A DNA stretch of 64,000 nt from positions 1 through 64,000 of the forward strand of contig VGSG01000010.1 in NCBI GenBank assembly GCA_016875095.1, written 5' to 3'. The notes beneath the pieces were generated by a model. It was not told where the DNA came from. It was given only the letters and a program-made list of their open reading frames with translations, and made no database searches. The position numbers and the translations under genes are program-made. This document shows positions 26,688 through 37,076 of the stretch, one piece after another. Within the stretch, counting starts at the first letter, position 1. Every line of letters starts with the position of its first letter. This DNA comes from Deltaproteobacteria bacterium (GTDB lineage Bacteria > Desulfobacterota > Desulfomonilia > Desulfomonilales > Desulfomonilaceae).

Positions 26688-28094
26688 GTGTCCGAGATGG
26701 GCGATGCATCCCACCCCAGACAGATGGGCCTGCTTCACTTGCCGCGCTCCGATTGGATCGTTCTACTTACATGTGTGCTGACAATAAGGGCGCCGTTTTG
26801 GATCTGGGCGCGATCCGCGCCGTTCACCAACGATGAACATGGCTACTGGTCGATCGCGCAGTCATTCCTTGAGACCGGAGAGTTCGATATCTCGTGGCCT
26901 CCGATCACCAGCGCCTTGTTGGCAGCCATATCAAGCTGTGGCGGGAGTCTCCATGATGCGCGTCTGATCTGGACTTTCATTGACGCGGCCAATATCGGTC
27001 TGCTCTATACCCTGCTGTCTCGTTTCCTTGAGCGGCCGGCTCCCCTAATCGCAAGCCTTCTCTACACCATATACGTGCCTGCGATTTCGTTTGCCTCCTT
27101 TGCCACCAGCGAGATGCCCGCGATGCTCCTTTTTCTTGCGAGCGCATGTTTGATGATCGATCCGAGACGGTCGATCGGTTTCGGGCGCATTCTAGTAGGC
27201 GCCATAATGATCGGGCTTCTGGTCCTTACCCGGTCGTCTCTCGCCGTATTGGCGGTCTGGATCGCGTTCATGGCATCGCCGGCGTCAGTCGGCGCAGGCA
27301 AGAAGCCCAGCCGCGCGTTATCAGTTTGTGTGGCCTTAGTATTGGGCGCGGGTGTGGTCGGCCTCTGGGTGACGCGGAATTATTTGGCGCACGGGGAATT
27401 CATCATTGCCGAGAACGTTGCGTACAATCTATACCTTGGCAATCAGCCTCATTATTCTGAAGATTTGAACTTGTTCCATCCCTTTCCGACGCAAGAACAA
27501 ATTCAAGATCGAAAAGAGTTGCTCAAAGAAGAAGTGGTCAGGGACCGGGAATTTCTTTCCGACCACGAGATGCGGTCCCGCGCCGTAGCATTTATTGCGG
27601 AAAACCCTTTCTTGTTTGCGAGGCGTGCCCTGGGCAGGCTCGCTCGGGTCTTCGCACCCAAGACCGCTCAGCTCCAGGCGCTCGGGAGCGAACGCGACAA
27701 TCCTTGGTTCACGGCTCCCAGCCTCGCTCTCCTAATCTCTGCCAATCTACTTTACGGTTTGGCTCTCTTCGGAGGATGGGCGGGAATCATCTTGTGTGGA
27801 CCGTCCGACCGGGAAAAGAAATTCCGTTTGATTGCCCTGGGTGTTTTGGTCGGAACGTCCGCGCTCTGCACGGTTGCGATTGCTAAGCCGCGGTACTCCT
27901 TCCCCAGCGACCCCATACTCATCGCGGGCCTGGCATGGTTGCTGGTCAATACCCGGCAGGCCGCGCTTCGGGTGAACAAGAAAACGGTCGCAGCCATCAT
28001 GGGAGGATGGGTGTTCTTGGCCTGGAGCTGGGCGGCTTGGTTGATCTGGTCGTTCATGACGCGGGCAGCGGTCTATGCGGGCAATGTCGGCTGA
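26688..28094 (+). CDS. GT-C fold membrane glycosyltransferase-like protein (ArnT/PMT type)
   Basis: Up to 468 residues with roughly ten to eleven predicted membrane spans. The first periplasmic loop carries NDEHGYWSIAQ, equivalent to the acidic DE...Y motif where GT-C enzymes bind a polyprenyl-phosphate sugar. A long soluble loop at about 250-310 and clustered basic residues (RARRALGRLARV) fit the same superfamily. Such enzymes move a sugar from undecaprenyl phosphate to a lipid, glycan or protein on the outer face of the inner membrane. The acceptor and sugar are unknown. The start may be GTG 26688 or ATG 26697; no good ribosome site separates them. Confidence 0.68.
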   Translation: MSEMGDASHPRQMGLLHLPRSDWIVLLTCVLTIRAPFWIWARSAPFTNDEHGYWSIAQSFLETGEFDISWPPITSALLAAISSCGGSLHDARLIWTFIDAANIGLLYTLLSRFLERPAPLIASLLYTIYVPAISFASFATSEMPAMLLFLASACLMIDPRRSIGFGRILVGAIMIGLLVLTRSSLAVLAVWIAFMASPASVGAGKKPSRALSVCVALVLGAGVVGLWVTRNYLAHGEFIIAENVAYNLYLGNQPHYSEDLNLFHPFPTQEQIQDRKELLKEEVVRDREFLSDHEMRSRAVAFIAENPFLFARRALGRLARVFAPKTAQLQALGSERDNPWFTAPSLALLISANLLYGLALFGGWAGIILCGPSDREKKFRLIALGVLVGTSALCTVAIAKPRYSFPSDPILIAGLAWLLVNTRQAALRVNKKTVAAIMGGWVFLAWSWAAWLIWSFMTRAAVYAGNVG

Positions 28095-28135
28095 TTCCGA
28101 CATGGCGCCGCTCCTCGTTCAAACATGAATACGCG

Positions 28136-29212
28136 CTAGTGCGCTTTATATTCCAGGTCGGAGAGGAACCGCGCGATTTCATGGTCCGGAAGCATCCTTT
28201 CCACTGGGCCTTTTTCGAGGACTGCGAGGGGCATGGAAGGATCGAGGCAGTTGTTCACAGCCTGAATAACCGTGGTTCCGCCTGCGTTCCGGATGGAGTG
28301 AATACCGTCCGCGCCGTCACACCCTGCGCCGGACAGGACCACCCCCACGCTCCGGCCGCCGAGGGTTTCCGCTAGGGATCTAAACATGAGATCGACGCTG
28401 CCCTCCCGTCCAGGATCATTCCCGGCCGGGCTAACACGCAGAGCTGTCACGCCGCTGTTGTTCTTGGCAAAGCTCACGCGGTCATCGGCGGAACAGAGGT
28501 AACATACGCCTCTGTGAGGAATCTCATCCTCTCTAAGGAACGTGACGGGGATTGAGGCGTGCTCCGCGAGGTACGTTGCGAAGAAGTCCAGATACTTGGG
28601 TGTGAGCAATACCACAGCAACCAGCGCATGCCTGAAATCAGGAGGCAAGCCGGGCACGATTCTAAGCAGAGAATAATACCCGCCTATTCCCGCGGCTACG
28701 CCGATGAGACGAGACGAGGAGTCTAACGGGCCCCTGTCCGTATTGGCAGGAACAGCCCGATCGGGCATTCTGACGTATCGGGCCTTTCCGATCCTGATGA
28801 CCGCGGCTCGCTTGACTCTCGCAATTATGTCGTCCTTTTGCGCTTCGAGGCTCTCATCCGCTCGACGAGAAGGCTTTGCTATCACGTCAACCGCGCCGTA
28901 CTTGAGAGCGTCGAAAGTGATTCTGGCGCCTTCCGTGGTCAGCGCGCTGATCATGACCGTGGGAATGCCGTATTTAACCATGATATGCTTAAGCGCGGTG
29001 ATGCCGTTCATTCGGGGCATTTCCACGTCTAAGGTTATAACGTCGGGTTTGAGTTGCTCGACCTTCGCCAGCGCTTGTTCGCCGTCCAGAGCGTGGCCCA
29101 CCACCTGCACGCCGTCCGCTTCTCGCAGGAAAGCGGTGATTTGGCGAACCATGAGAGGCGAATCATCGACCACGAGGACTCGGATGTCGTGATTACTTGG
29201 CGGGTGGTTCAT
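28136..29212 (-). CDS. CheB-like response regulator with a degenerate methylesterase domain
   Basis: 358 residues: a receiver domain (about 10-125, phospho-acceptor Asp62 in ITLDVEMP, Lys113) and a CheB methylesterase-like domain (about 168-355). The nucleophile motif GASTGG is replaced by AAGIGG (Gly175 at the Ser position). The histidine of VQHMP is replaced by leucine (VLLTP, Leu203). The aspartate of GxxCDG is kept (Asp299). As read, it cannot use the standard Ser-His-Asp mechanism and may act as a binding or adaptation module. Its ATG overlaps the ParA stop codon (ATGA), so it is the last gene of the chemosensory operon. Confidence 0.85.
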   Translation of the reverse strand: MNHPPSNHDIRVLVVDDSPLMVRQITAFLREADGVQVVGHALDGEQALAKVEQLKPDVITLDVEMPRMNGITALKHIMVKYGIPTVMISALTTEGARITFDALKYGAVDVIAKPSRRADESLEAQKDDIIARVKRAAVIRIGKARYVRMPDRAVPANTDRGPLDSSSRLIGVAAGIGGYYSLLRIVPGLPPDFRHALVAVVLLTPKYLDFFATYLAEHASIPVTFLREDEIPHRGVCYLCSADDRVSFAKNNSGVTALRVSPAGNDPGREGSVDLMFRSLAETLGGRSVGVVLSGAGCDGADGIHSIRNAGGTTVIQAVNNCLDPSMPLAVLEKGPVERMLPDHEIARFLSDLEYKAH

Positions 29213-30003
29213 TGAGGCGATCTCTGAAGGTGGGCTCCTCCGGTGAGAATTTCTTTCGCTAACCGAATGTAGGCTTTGGCCCCGGGCGATTCAAGTTCGT
29301 AGGCCAGGATGGGTTCCCCGCGTTTGGGGACTTCAGCCAAATAAGGATCACGCGGTATGACGGTCTTGAAGACGCGTTCTTTTAGGTACTGGCGCACTTC
29401 CTCAATGATTTTGATGGTGAACGACGCCCGCTTGTCCGCCATAGTAATCAGGAAGCCGTAGATCCCCAACAATGGATTGATCCTTCGTTTGACTTCCAGC
29501 GCCGCGCGCAGCACTCTTCCCACCGTTGCCATAGCCGCGTATTCGCATTGAATAGGCACCAAATAGAAGTCCGAGGCCACCAGCGCGGTGGTGGTGGGGT
29601 AGTCCAACCGCGGAGGGCAGTCGATAAATATGTAGTCATAGCCCGTTGCAAGCTGGTCCAAGGTCTCGGTGAACAGATCTCGCCGTTCTCGGAGCAAGCC
29701 GACGAAAACCGCCTCATCCGCCGACGACTGGACGTTTGCCGGGATCACGTCCAGGTTGGGCAATCGTCGGTGACTGAGATAAACCACTTCCGAGGGCGCG
29801 GCCCCGTCTCTGAGGAGATCGAGAAGCCCAAACTGGACATGGGGCGCGTCCAGGTGAAAACAACGCGCAAGGCCACACTGGGGATCAAGCTCCAACAGGA
29901 GCACTTTCTGCTTCATGGCCGAGAGGCACGCTCCCAGATTCGCGGCGGTCGAGGTTTTTCCCACGCCGCCTTTCTGGCTCACTATGGATATCACTTGGCC
30001 CAT
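29209..30003 (-). CDS. ParA/ParC-like ATPase positioning the chemosensory array
   Basis: A 264-residue deviant-Walker ATPase. The P-loop KGGVGKTST is at about residues 11-19, with switch motifs LELDPQ and FIDCPPRLD. It dimerises on ATP and binds DNA or a partner to set the position of cargo. ParA paralogues inside che operons (ParC in Vibrio, PpfA in Rhodobacter) segregate chemoreceptor clusters at division, the best guess here given the location between cheA and a cheB-like gene. No ParB is nearby, which argues against a chromosome or plasmid partition role. Confidence 0.85.
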   Translation of the reverse strand: MGQVISIVSQKGGVGKTSTAANLGACLSAMKQKVLLLELDPQCGLARCFHLDAPHVQFGLLDLLRDGAAPSEVVYLSHRRLPNLDVIPANVQSSADEAVFVGLLRERRDLFTETLDQLATGYDYIFIDCPPRLDYPTTTALVASDFYLVPIQCEYAAMATVGRVLRAALEVKRRINPLLGIYGFLITMADKRASFTIKIIEEVRQYLKERVFKTVIPRDPYLAEVPKRGEPILAYELESPGAKAYIRLAKEILTGGAHLQRSPQ

Positions 30004-30023
30004 TGAGCGTCAGCGCCTTTCAG

Positions 30024-33000
30024 TCATGGGTTCTTTGGCGACTTCCGGCCACCGGCTTCATGCGTGTGATTCTTGGCTTGGCCGGCCTGTCGCTGCCTCG
30101 CCACGATCTCTTCTACGAGCTCACCCACATCCATCACCAGCGCAATCGTGCCATCGCCAAGGATTGTGGAGCCTGCCAGCCCTCGACCTCGAAACACGTG
30201 CTCGGCCAGCGGCTTTATGACCACGTTCTGCTCTCCGATAAGCTCTTCGACTAACAGCCCGACTGTGCGCGCTCCGCTCGTGGCCAGCACAGCGAACGTG
30301 GGTTCACGCCCGCCGGGTCTCCGGGGCAAATTCATGATTTCCCGCAGGCGGAGGATCGCGATAGTCTCATCACGGAATTTTATCACTTCAAAGCCTTCAA
30401 TGGTGGAGATCTCCTCGGGAGCAATCTGAATAATTTCCCGCACCGCCACCAAAGGTACGGCAAAAATATGTGTCCCGGCCCGGATCAAGAGCGTCTGAAT
30501 GATCGCCAGGGTCAGCGGGATCTTGATCGTTATTCTGGTTCCCTCATCTTTCCACGACTCCAGTTCGATTTGGCCGTTTATCTTTTCCACGTCCTTCTTA
30601 ACGACATCCATACCCACGCCACGTCCCGACGTGCGAGTAACCCGTTTGCTGGTGGAGAAGCCCGGGATAAAGAGGAATGAGTGGATCTCTTCCGCGCTCA
30701 GGCTGCGCGCCTCCTCAGATTCCACCAGACGGCTTTCCACGGCTTTCCGCAGGACCGCATCCGTGTCGATCCCTCTTCCGTCGTCCTCGACCTCTATTAT
30801 GACCTGGCTGCCTTGAGAATACGCGCTGAGACGGATGACGCCTTCAGGATTCTTGCCGAGCCGCTTCCTGGTTTCCGGATCTTCGATACCGTGATCCACA
30901 GCGTTTCGAACCATATGGACCATGGGATTGTAGATCTGTTCTATTACCCGCTTATCTACTTCGGTATCCCCTCCCTCAACTTCCAGATTGACGATTTTCC
31001 CTACTCTGTGCGAGAGATCCCTGACCAGGCGCGGCATCCGGTTAAAGAGCTGGCCCACCGGGAGCATGCGCAGCTTCATGACTCCTTCCTGGAGGTCCGA
31101 TGCCACTCGACCCAGAGAAACACTCGCTTCGGCAATTTTTAGATTAATGCTCTTAACCGACTGGAGTTCTTTTTTGCCGAGCCGACCGACGGCGGCGAGG
31201 TCTCTCTGGAGGTTCCGTAATTGCGTGGAGAGCTGTTCCACGTATGAACGGTTGACTACAAGTTCCCCCACCTGATTTAGGAGCGTATCCACCTTGAGCG
31301 CATCCACCCGCATGGTGCGGACCACCGGCCCTACCTGGTGCGGTTCACCGGCGAGATCTCCCTCGGCGGTCGCGCGTCGAGTGGCTGAACCTTCCATCGG
31401 AGCCGCCTTTTCCGGTGGCGGGATTTGAGCCGGAGGCACGGGAGGGATTGGCTCAGGGCGCTCCGCCACGTGTGGGATAGGACCGGTCTCAGGGCGTCGT
31501 GGGGGCCTCTCAGGCGGCGCAGCGGCCGCCGGTTTCATCACGGGCGGCTTAGCCGGACGAGGGGGCGCTTGCGCATCCTTGAGGGCTGGTATCTCGCCGG
31601 GTAGCTGAGCCTCGACTTCCTCCTTCCCGGCCGGCTGGACTCGGCCCACGGCAGCGCGCCTGCGCACGGTCGCGTCAAGCATCTTGAGGAATTCCTCAAA
31701 TCGCCGCGTGCGCTGCCCCATGAAGGCGAGATCCTCCGCCCCCAGCGAGTTCAGCCGTTGCGCCGCCCACGCTGTCTGCTCATGCCACTCGTCCAGAAAT
31801 GTGGCAAGCTTCTGGTAATCCATATACGTCGAGGAGGCGCGAACAGCCTTAATCGATTCAGCGCACTGTTCCAAATCTTTGCGGTCTGCGCTGCCTTCGC
31901 GTAGCTTGCTCAGCACTGGTTTGATCCGGTCCAGGATCTCCCATCCGTACGACACGAAAATCTCCACAAGCTCCGCGTCGGTCTCTTCAGCAACCTCTTC
32001 CAGGTCTTGCAGGAGGTCGGTTTCCATCGCGGATACTGCGATTGGGACTTCGACCGGCGTTGCCACCTCCTCCAGGAGAATCTCGTCCCCGAAGATCCCC
32101 TCGAACTCGCTGAGCAGCTCGTCGTCCACGTCGGCGAGAAGCGATTTCTCCCTTGCCGGATGCGGTTTAGGCGGCGGAGGTTGCTTGGTCGGCGCAGGCG
32201 GCGGCGCCTGCGCAGCTTTGAGGATCGCATCGGCAATGCTAGGGGTCAGGCCGGAAATTGACTTGAGTGTCACGGCGTCCGCGCGCAGAAGGTCGTCCAG
32301 CGAGAAAAAGCCTGCCTGATAGATGGCGTCAATGACCTGTCGGCTCATCCCGGGAACGTCCCTCAGAACCTCGGCCAGCGCCAGTTTCTCCCGGGGTGTT
32401 TCGTCGACGGGTGTAGGCTCGGGCTCGGGCAGCGTAGGCTCCTCCAGAGGGAAGGTGTCAGGAGGATAGAGGTCCTGTACGCTGCGTAAGACAGAACGGA
32501 GGTCGCGGATGTCGTAGAACGGAACCCGTCCTTCGCCACTGAGTAGAGACTCAAGCTGTGTCCGCATTTGCTCGAGTCTTTCAACTCCTTCGCTGATCCC
32601 AATGTACTCAAGGGATCGTGCGATATTGCCGATAGTCTCCAGGAGAGCGGGCCGGACCATGTCAACGCTCACCCCGTCTTCCAGATCGTCCAAATAGAGG
32701 GATATGCTGAGCACATGAGGCGCCGTCTCTTCGAGAGTGGAACCTGCAATCAGCTCTTCTCCCGTAGTGGCGGTGGTCTCGGGTGCAATCACGCCGGTTG
32801 GCTCAGCCGGAGGAGTGACCGGTTCAAGTTCGGACTCTATGGCCTCACTCTCTTCTTCTCCTGAATCCGCCGCCGGCATCGACGGTGGCTCCGAGGCTTG
32901 AGCAGCTTGTGGATAAGGGGCTTGCCCAAGAACTCCTTCCAGTTCCTTCATCAGATCGACAATGTCTGAGGTCTCCATTTGATCTGTCGAGACCTCTTGT

Positions 33001-33299
33001 ATGAGCTTGGCCAGGCGGTCCTTTGAGCGGAAAAGCAGTTCGACGATGGGGCGTTCCAACTGGATTACCCCTTCTCTCAGACAATCCAGAAGGGTTTCCA
33101 GTCGGTGGGTGAGCGAGCTCGATTGTTCCAGCCCGATATACTCGGCAGAGCCTTTAATGCAATGCACCGAACGGAAGAGATCATTGAAAAGCTCCGGTGA
33201 TCCACCTTCCTTTTCCAGCCGCATCAAGCTCGCGTCCATCTCTTCAAGAAGCTCTCGAGCTTCGATGCCGTAATCTAGAAGGATATCGCTATCTACCAT
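30024..33299 (-). CDS. CheA-type histidine kinase with an extra degenerate HPt and a helix-hairpin-helix segment
   Basis: 1091 residues from ATG 33299, which has AAGGGG seven bases upstream. Order of parts: an HPt with phospho-His46 (RSVHCIKGSAEYIG); an acidic linker; a helix-hairpin-helix-like segment at about 305-360 (VPGMSRQVIDAIYQAG...ISGLTPSIADAILKAA); an HPt-like bundle at about 441-505 in which the His position reads SIKAVRASSTYMDY and lacks His; a Pro-rich linker; the dimerisation helix near 675; the kinase N box HMVRNAVDHGIED and GRGVGMDVV; and a C-terminal CheW-like domain from about 945. It autophosphorylates and passes phosphate to CheY and the CheB-like receivers of this operon. 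It is longer than the canonical ~650 aa because of the linkers and extra modules. Confidence 0.93.
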   Translation of the reverse strand: MVDSDILLDYGIEARELLEEMDASLMRLEKEGGSPELFNDLFRSVHCIKGSAEYIGLEQSSSLTHRLETLLDCLREGVIQLERPIVELLFRSKDRLAKLIQEVSTDQMETSDIVDLMKELEGVLGQAPYPQAAQASEPPSMPAADSGEEESEAIESELEPVTPPAEPTGVIAPETTATTGEELIAGSTLEETAPHVLSISLYLDDLEDGVSVDMVRPALLETIGNIARSLEYIGISEGVERLEQMRTQLESLLSGEGRVPFYDIRDLRSVLRSVQDLYPPDTFPLEEPTLPEPEPTPVDETPREKLALAEVLRDVPGMSRQVIDAIYQAGFFSLDDLLRADAVTLKSISGLTPSIADAILKAAQAPPPAPTKQPPPPKPHPAREKSLLADVDDELLSEFEGIFGDEILLEEVATPVEVPIAVSAMETDLLQDLEEVAEETDAELVEIFVSYGWEILDRIKPVLSKLREGSADRKDLEQCAESIKAVRASSTYMDYQKLATFLDEWHEQTAWAAQRLNSLGAEDLAFMGQRTRRFEEFLKMLDATVRRRAAVGRVQPAGKEEVEAQLPGEIPALKDAQAPPRPAKPPVMKPAAAAPPERPPRRPETGPIPHVAERPEPIPPVPPAQIPPPEKAAPMEGSATRRATAEGDLAGEPHQVGPVVRTMRVDALKVDTLLNQVGELVVNRSYVEQLSTQLRNLQRDLAAVGRLGKKELQSVKSINLKIAEASVSLGRVASDLQEGVMKLRMLPVGQLFNRMPRLVRDLSHRVGKIVNLEVEGGDTEVDKRVIEQIYNPMVHMVRNAVDHGIEDPETRKRLGKNPEGVIRLSAYSQGSQVIIEVEDDGRGIDTDAVLRKAVESRLVESEEARSLSAEEIHSFLFIPGFSTSKRVTRTSGRGVGMDVVKKDVEKINGQIELESWKDEGTRITIKIPLTLAIIQTLLIRAGTHIFAVPLVAVREIIQIAPEEISTIEGFEVIKFRDETIAILRLREIMNLPRRPGGREPTFAVLATSGARTVGLLVEELIGEQNVVIKPLAEHVFRGRGLAGSTILGDGTIALVMDVGELVEEIVARQRQAGQAKNHTHEAGGRKSPKNP

Positions 33300-33383
33300 A
33301 TCCATTCCCCTTGGACGCCCTGTGGTCCCGGAATGGCCCACCCGCGCCGCAAGGCGAAGATGGGGCGGAAAGTCCGCGGCCCG

Positions 33384-34034
33384 CTATCGGTCCTTCGAAC
33401 GGGCCGTTCGAACCACTTTCCTTCCATCGAAATGCGCTTGAAAGAAGCGAAATTCCCGAACCAGCTCCGAAAGGAGATCGAGATTGTACCGAAGGATGTG
33501 GATCTCATCCCGGAGGTCGGGATCAGATCCCGCCGCGGATGCCTGGTCAACTTTGGCCTGGATCCTATCCACCGCCTCAAGCGACGCCCCGACCCTGGCG
33601 CCGGTAACCAATATGAATTCCTGATAATTCGCAGCGATGTCATTTAATGTGTGGCTCAACTTTCCAACCGATCCATCGGCCGCGGTCTGCGCCGAAACGC
33701 TGAGGTTGCCCCTGGAGATCTCGTTCGCAGTTTGAGCCACAATGTCCAGAGGTCTCAAGACTCTCGTGATGGTAAGGCGAAGCATCATGCCTAAGCACAA
33801 GGCCAGCAGACCGATTGTCACGACGGCGCGAGCCCCCAAGCCCGGGAACGCCTCAAGAAGACCGCGGCTCGGTGTCGAGGCGTTGGATGACGACTGCTCG
33901 GCCGGCTTTTCCGGGCTTTGGCGGCTTGAAGCGCCGGCGGTCAAATCCAGCGCCAGAAACACGCCCAGAGCTATCGCCGCCACCGCGAGCAAAACCAAAG
34001 TTGTGGTTATGTGCTTACCTACCATGTTCCTCAT
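33384..34034 (-). CDS. Two-TM stand-alone HAMP-domain protein
   Basis: 216 residues: TM1 at about 9-30, a short Ser/Pro-rich periplasmic loop, TM2 at about 67-91, a HAMP domain (about 88-142, LRPLDIVAQTANEISRGNLSV), then a helical coiled-coil tail ending RTARSKDR. There is no MA signalling hairpin, kinase or other output domain. It may join receptor trimers as a membrane accessory or be a shortened receptor that passes conformational signals to CheA. It lies between cheY and cheA in the operon. Confidence 0.7.
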   Translation of the reverse strand: MRNMVGKHITTTLVLLAVAAIALGVFLALDLTAGASSRQSPEKPAEQSSSNASTPSRGLLEAFPGLGARAVVTIGLLALCLGMMLRLTITRVLRPLDIVAQTANEISRGNLSVSAQTAADGSVGKLSHTLNDIAANYQEFILVTGARVGASLEAVDRIQAKVDQASAAGSDPDLRDEIHILRYNLDLLSELVREFRFFQAHFDGRKVVRTARSKDR

Positions 34035-34108
34035 GAGCGCCGCGACCGTCTCTGAAAAAGAGCCGATCTTTCTCTCCCCGGGGCGGCGCGGCCCGAGCTA
34101 AGCTCTCT

Positions 34109-34474
34109 TCACTTCCGCTGTTCCATTCCACGAATCATATCGGCAATGGAGACCGGGCCGGCCTTGTTGAAAAACCCGACTGCCCCCAGCCTTTCGGCTT
34201 CAGCCTTGTACTTGTCCTCCTTCAGTATGGTCAGGAAGATAATCTTGGCGTTGGGGTCCTCGTTGAGTATCTCTTTTGCCGCAGTGATCCCGTCCATGTC
34301 CCTCATGGTGATATCCATGGTAACCACGTCGGGCTTGAACTTTCGGTACATGCGGACCGCTTCTCCACCGCTCTTGGCCTCTCCGACCACCGTATGACCT
34401 TCACCCTGGAGTTCCTGCACTATCCTCTTGCGCATGAATCCAGAGTCATCAACCACAAGGACCCGTAATGTCAT
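34109..34474 (-). CDS. CheY-like response regulator (single receiver domain)
   Basis: 121 residues making up one receiver domain: acidic pair DD at residues 9-10, phospho-Asp in VTMDITMRDMDG (about residue 56), the Thr of FLTILKED, and the switch Lys in FFNKAGP. It would take phosphate from the adjacent CheA and bind a motor target: flagellar switch, type IV pilus machinery or other. It lies between the MCP gene and the HAMP gene. Confidence 0.92.
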   Translation of the reverse strand: MTLRVLVVDDSGFMRKRIVQELQGEGHTVVGEAKSGGEAVRMYRKFKPDVVTMDITMRDMDGITAAKEILNEDPNAKIIFLTILKEDKYKAEAERLGAVGFFNKAGPVSIADMIRGMEQRK

Positions 34475-34535
34475 GCCGTACCTCTCAACACGCTATGGGT
34501 TCCTGATTTGACGGGCCCAACCTGAAGCCCCGATC

Positions 34536-36944
34536 TCAGGCCCCGATCTTAAACTGCTGGACCAGCGCGCCAAGCTGATGCTGCATCTGATCCAGCTCTC
34601 CCACCGTCGCGGACGCCGTGCGGGCCGCATCCGCGTTCCTGGTGGCAACATCCGCCATCTCTTGCATGATCTGTTGAAGGGCCGCGGATCTTTCCCTTTG
34701 AAGGGCCGTCAACTTGGTGACGTTGTCGGCCCGTGCGATCACCTCACTCATTTGCGTGGTGGCCTCCGCGGAAACCTGCACCTCTGAGCCGGCTCTCTCG
34801 AGGATCAGACGACTCAGCTCTCGGAGCTGCCCCATAATACCGGCCGCGAGGGTTCGCCGTTCGGCCTGCTGGGCGGTGAGGCCGATAATCTGTTGCGCAT
34901 CTGCGGTCAAGCGCTCCATAGCTTCCTGCACGGAACGCGCTTCCTGGGTCTGACGAACGGTTCCTTCCGAGATCGCGGCGATGAGCTGGTTGGTTCGAGC
35001 CACCGCGTCCTGAATCTGGACGAGAGCTTCTCGACTCGTCGCAGCCAGCTTTTCTCCTTCGTCCACCCTTTTGTTACTTTCTTTGATCAAGTCACCGATT
35101 TCGTTGGTGGACTCGGCCGTTCGCTCGGCGAGCTTCCGCACTTCGTCCGCGACCACCGCGAAACCCTTACCGTGTTCGCCTGCTCTCGCTGCCTCAATGG
35201 CAGCGTTGAGAGCCAGAAGGTTCGTCTGCTCCGCGATGGATGAGATCACGACCATGATTTCGTTGATCTGCTCGGAGCTGTCGGCGATGGCCCGCATACC
35301 TTGCACCACCTTTTCAACCGCTTCGCGCCCCTCTCTGGCGAATCGGTCCGAAATCTCGGACTGGCGGGTGGCCTCTCGTGAACCTTCAGCCACTTGCTCG
35401 ATGTCTTTCGCCATACGTTCAACCGCCTGGCTCACGAGCTGCGCATCGGAGAACTGTTCGTCGGCTCTCCCGGAAACCGTCCTGGCCGTCTCACCCATAG
35501 CATCGACGATCTTATTGCCCTCTTCGGACTGTCTGTCCTGGTCCTGTGCGCTCTTGGCCATGTTCTGAAGGTCTTCCGCCATGCGCTGCAGATAACCGGA
35601 AGTGAGCTCCGCGGAGGTGTGCGTTTCGGCAACGTTCTGAGAAACTTCTCCGGCCGTCGCGCCCATCGCAGCAACTCTGTCGAGCACCGCGCGTGCCCGT
35701 TCAGCCTGAGCGGTGGCGTTTACCACAATGTTGCGCGTGAGTTCATCCACCTGAACAGAAGACGCGCGGAGGGTTTCCGTAGCCGATCGAACCGAGACCA
35801 TAACCTCTTCAACCCGTTCCAGCGTGGTATTGAACTCCTGGGCCGCAGTTCCGGTCTCGTCCCTGGTGGTCACCGGGGCCCGCACGGTCAAGTCAAGGTT
35901 TTCACCGACCTGGGTAATGGCTTGGGAGAGATGCACGATGGGTCGCACAATGGAACGTGTCACCAAGATAGCTGCGATTATAACCGCCAACATAACGATC
36001 AAACCGATGATCGTCTGCTCGAGCACCACTTCGTCCACATAACCCATGAGTTCGGGCTTGTCCGCCCCTGCTCCAACGACCCATCCCAAGCCTGGGAAGT
36101 TGCCAAAGCCTTTGGGATAGACGATCCCGACGATCTTATGATCCAACTTGCCTGTCTTCACATTCTTGAACTCGTAGATACTGAACGATTTGCGAGCTTT
36201 GATATCCGTGTCCAGACTGGGCAGGTTGATAGCGGGCCCACTCACAGTTTGATTATAGAGCGCAGGGTTGGGATGAATGACGACGTGCCGGTCTTTGTTC
36301 GTCACCCACACGTAGCCCGTCTTGCCAACCGGCACCGCGTTCATAAGGTCCTGGATAGGTTGCCATCGCAAGAAGGAGATGAGCACGCCCGAAATCCTGT
36401 CGCCTATCTTTATCGGGGCGGCAAGAGCCGACGACCACCCCTTGGAGGGGGGATCGATTCGTTCAACAATCTTGGAAAAAGAGGGGTCCGTGACCTGTAG
36501 TTTGCCCGCGAGAGCCCCTTTGAAGGCCGGAAGATCAGAGAGGTCGGCGCCGGATAAGCCCGGCCAACTTGCCGCCAGCACCTTGCCGGCTGTATCGGTG
36601 AGGGCGACGGCATGGTACGCGCCGTACGCCCTGACGAACTCCTTCAGGGTAGCAGCGGTGTCTTCACGGATTTCGGCGATTTCGACACCTTCCTTGATGA
36701 CCCGCAGCTCTGACCAAGCCAATTGGTCACTCGCGCGTTCGTTAAAGAACTCGTTGACCGTATCAGAGGCCGATTTGGCGATAGCCGTCATCTCTCGTAC
36801 GGCCGATTCCTGGGCTGAGGCGACGATCGTCCTGTAGGCGAAGTATGCCGTTATCCCAAGGGGAACAATGGCGATCGCGAGGAAGTAGAAGATCATCTTG
36901 TTCCTCATGCGTCGGCCCAATGCCAGTCTTTCGAAGATTCTCAT
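34536..36944 (-). CDS. Methyl-accepting chemotaxis protein with an extracellular Cache-type sensor
   Basis: 802 residues: TM1 at about 17-37, a large periplasmic region (about 40-300) with double-Cache features ([40 protein letters not shown]), TM2 at about 310-332, HAMP, and the cytoplasmic MA coiled-coil hairpin whose tip is [21 protein letters not shown] with [10 protein letters not shown]. dCache sensors usually bind amino acids, organic acids or other small metabolites directly. The C terminus (QQFKIGA) has no NWETF-type CheR-binding pentapeptide. It is the only receptor in the operon, so it probably feeds the CheW/CheA pair beside it. Confidence 0.95.
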   Translation of the reverse strand: MRIFERLALGRRMRNKMIFYFLAIAIVPLGITAYFAYRTIVASAQESAVREMTAIAKSASDTVNEFFNERASDQLAWSELRVIKEGVEIAEIREDTAATLKEFVRAYGAYHAVALTDTAGKVLAASWPGLSGADLSDLPAFKGALAGKLQVTDPSFSKIVERIDPPSKGWSSALAAPIKIGDRISGVLISFLRWQPIQDLMNAVPVGKTGYVWVTNKDRHVVIHPNPALYNQTVSGPAINLPSLDTDIKARKSFSIYEFKNVKTGKLDHKIVGIVYPKGFGNFPGLGWVVGAGADKPELMGYVDEVVLEQTIIGLIVMLAVIIAAILVTRSIVRPIVHLSQAITQVGENLDLTVRAPVTTRDETGTAAQEFNTTLERVEEVMVSVRSATETLRASSVQVDELTRNIVVNATAQAERARAVLDRVAAMGATAGEVSQNVAETHTSAELTSGYLQRMAEDLQNMAKSAQDQDRQSEEGNKIVDAMGETARTVSGRADEQFSDAQLVSQAVERMAKDIEQVAEGSREATRQSEISDRFAREGREAVEKVVQGMRAIADSSEQINEIMVVISSIAEQTNLLALNAAIEAARAGEHGKGFAVVADEVRKLAERTAESTNEIGDLIKESNKRVDEGEKLAATSREALVQIQDAVARTNQLIAAISEGTVRQTQEARSVQEAMERLTADAQQIIGLTAQQAERRTLAAGIMGQLRELSRLILERAGSEVQVSAEATTQMSEVIARADNVTKLTALQRERSAALQQIMQEMADVATRNADAARTASATVGELDQMQHQLGALVQQFKIGA

Positions 36945-37076
36945 AACCCTGCCTCCTGCGAAGATGGGTGGTTATCCGTATCGGTGTTGCATCCGCGCAT
37001 ATCCGTCAGTTGTTCCCTGATTGCCGGGACCCGCCCGGACAATCGGCGCTGAGTTCACCCTTGCCCGGTGAGGCTG

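Noticed and set aside
29209-30003. ParA as evidence for a plasmid or replication origin
   Set aside because: It is embedded in the chemosensory operon with an overlapping stop/start; no ParB, parS cluster or replication gene is visible.
35394-36500. 368-codon open frame opposite the MCP gene
   Set aside because: Antisense to a clearly coding MCP; composition rich in His/Arg as expected for a reverse-frame artefact.
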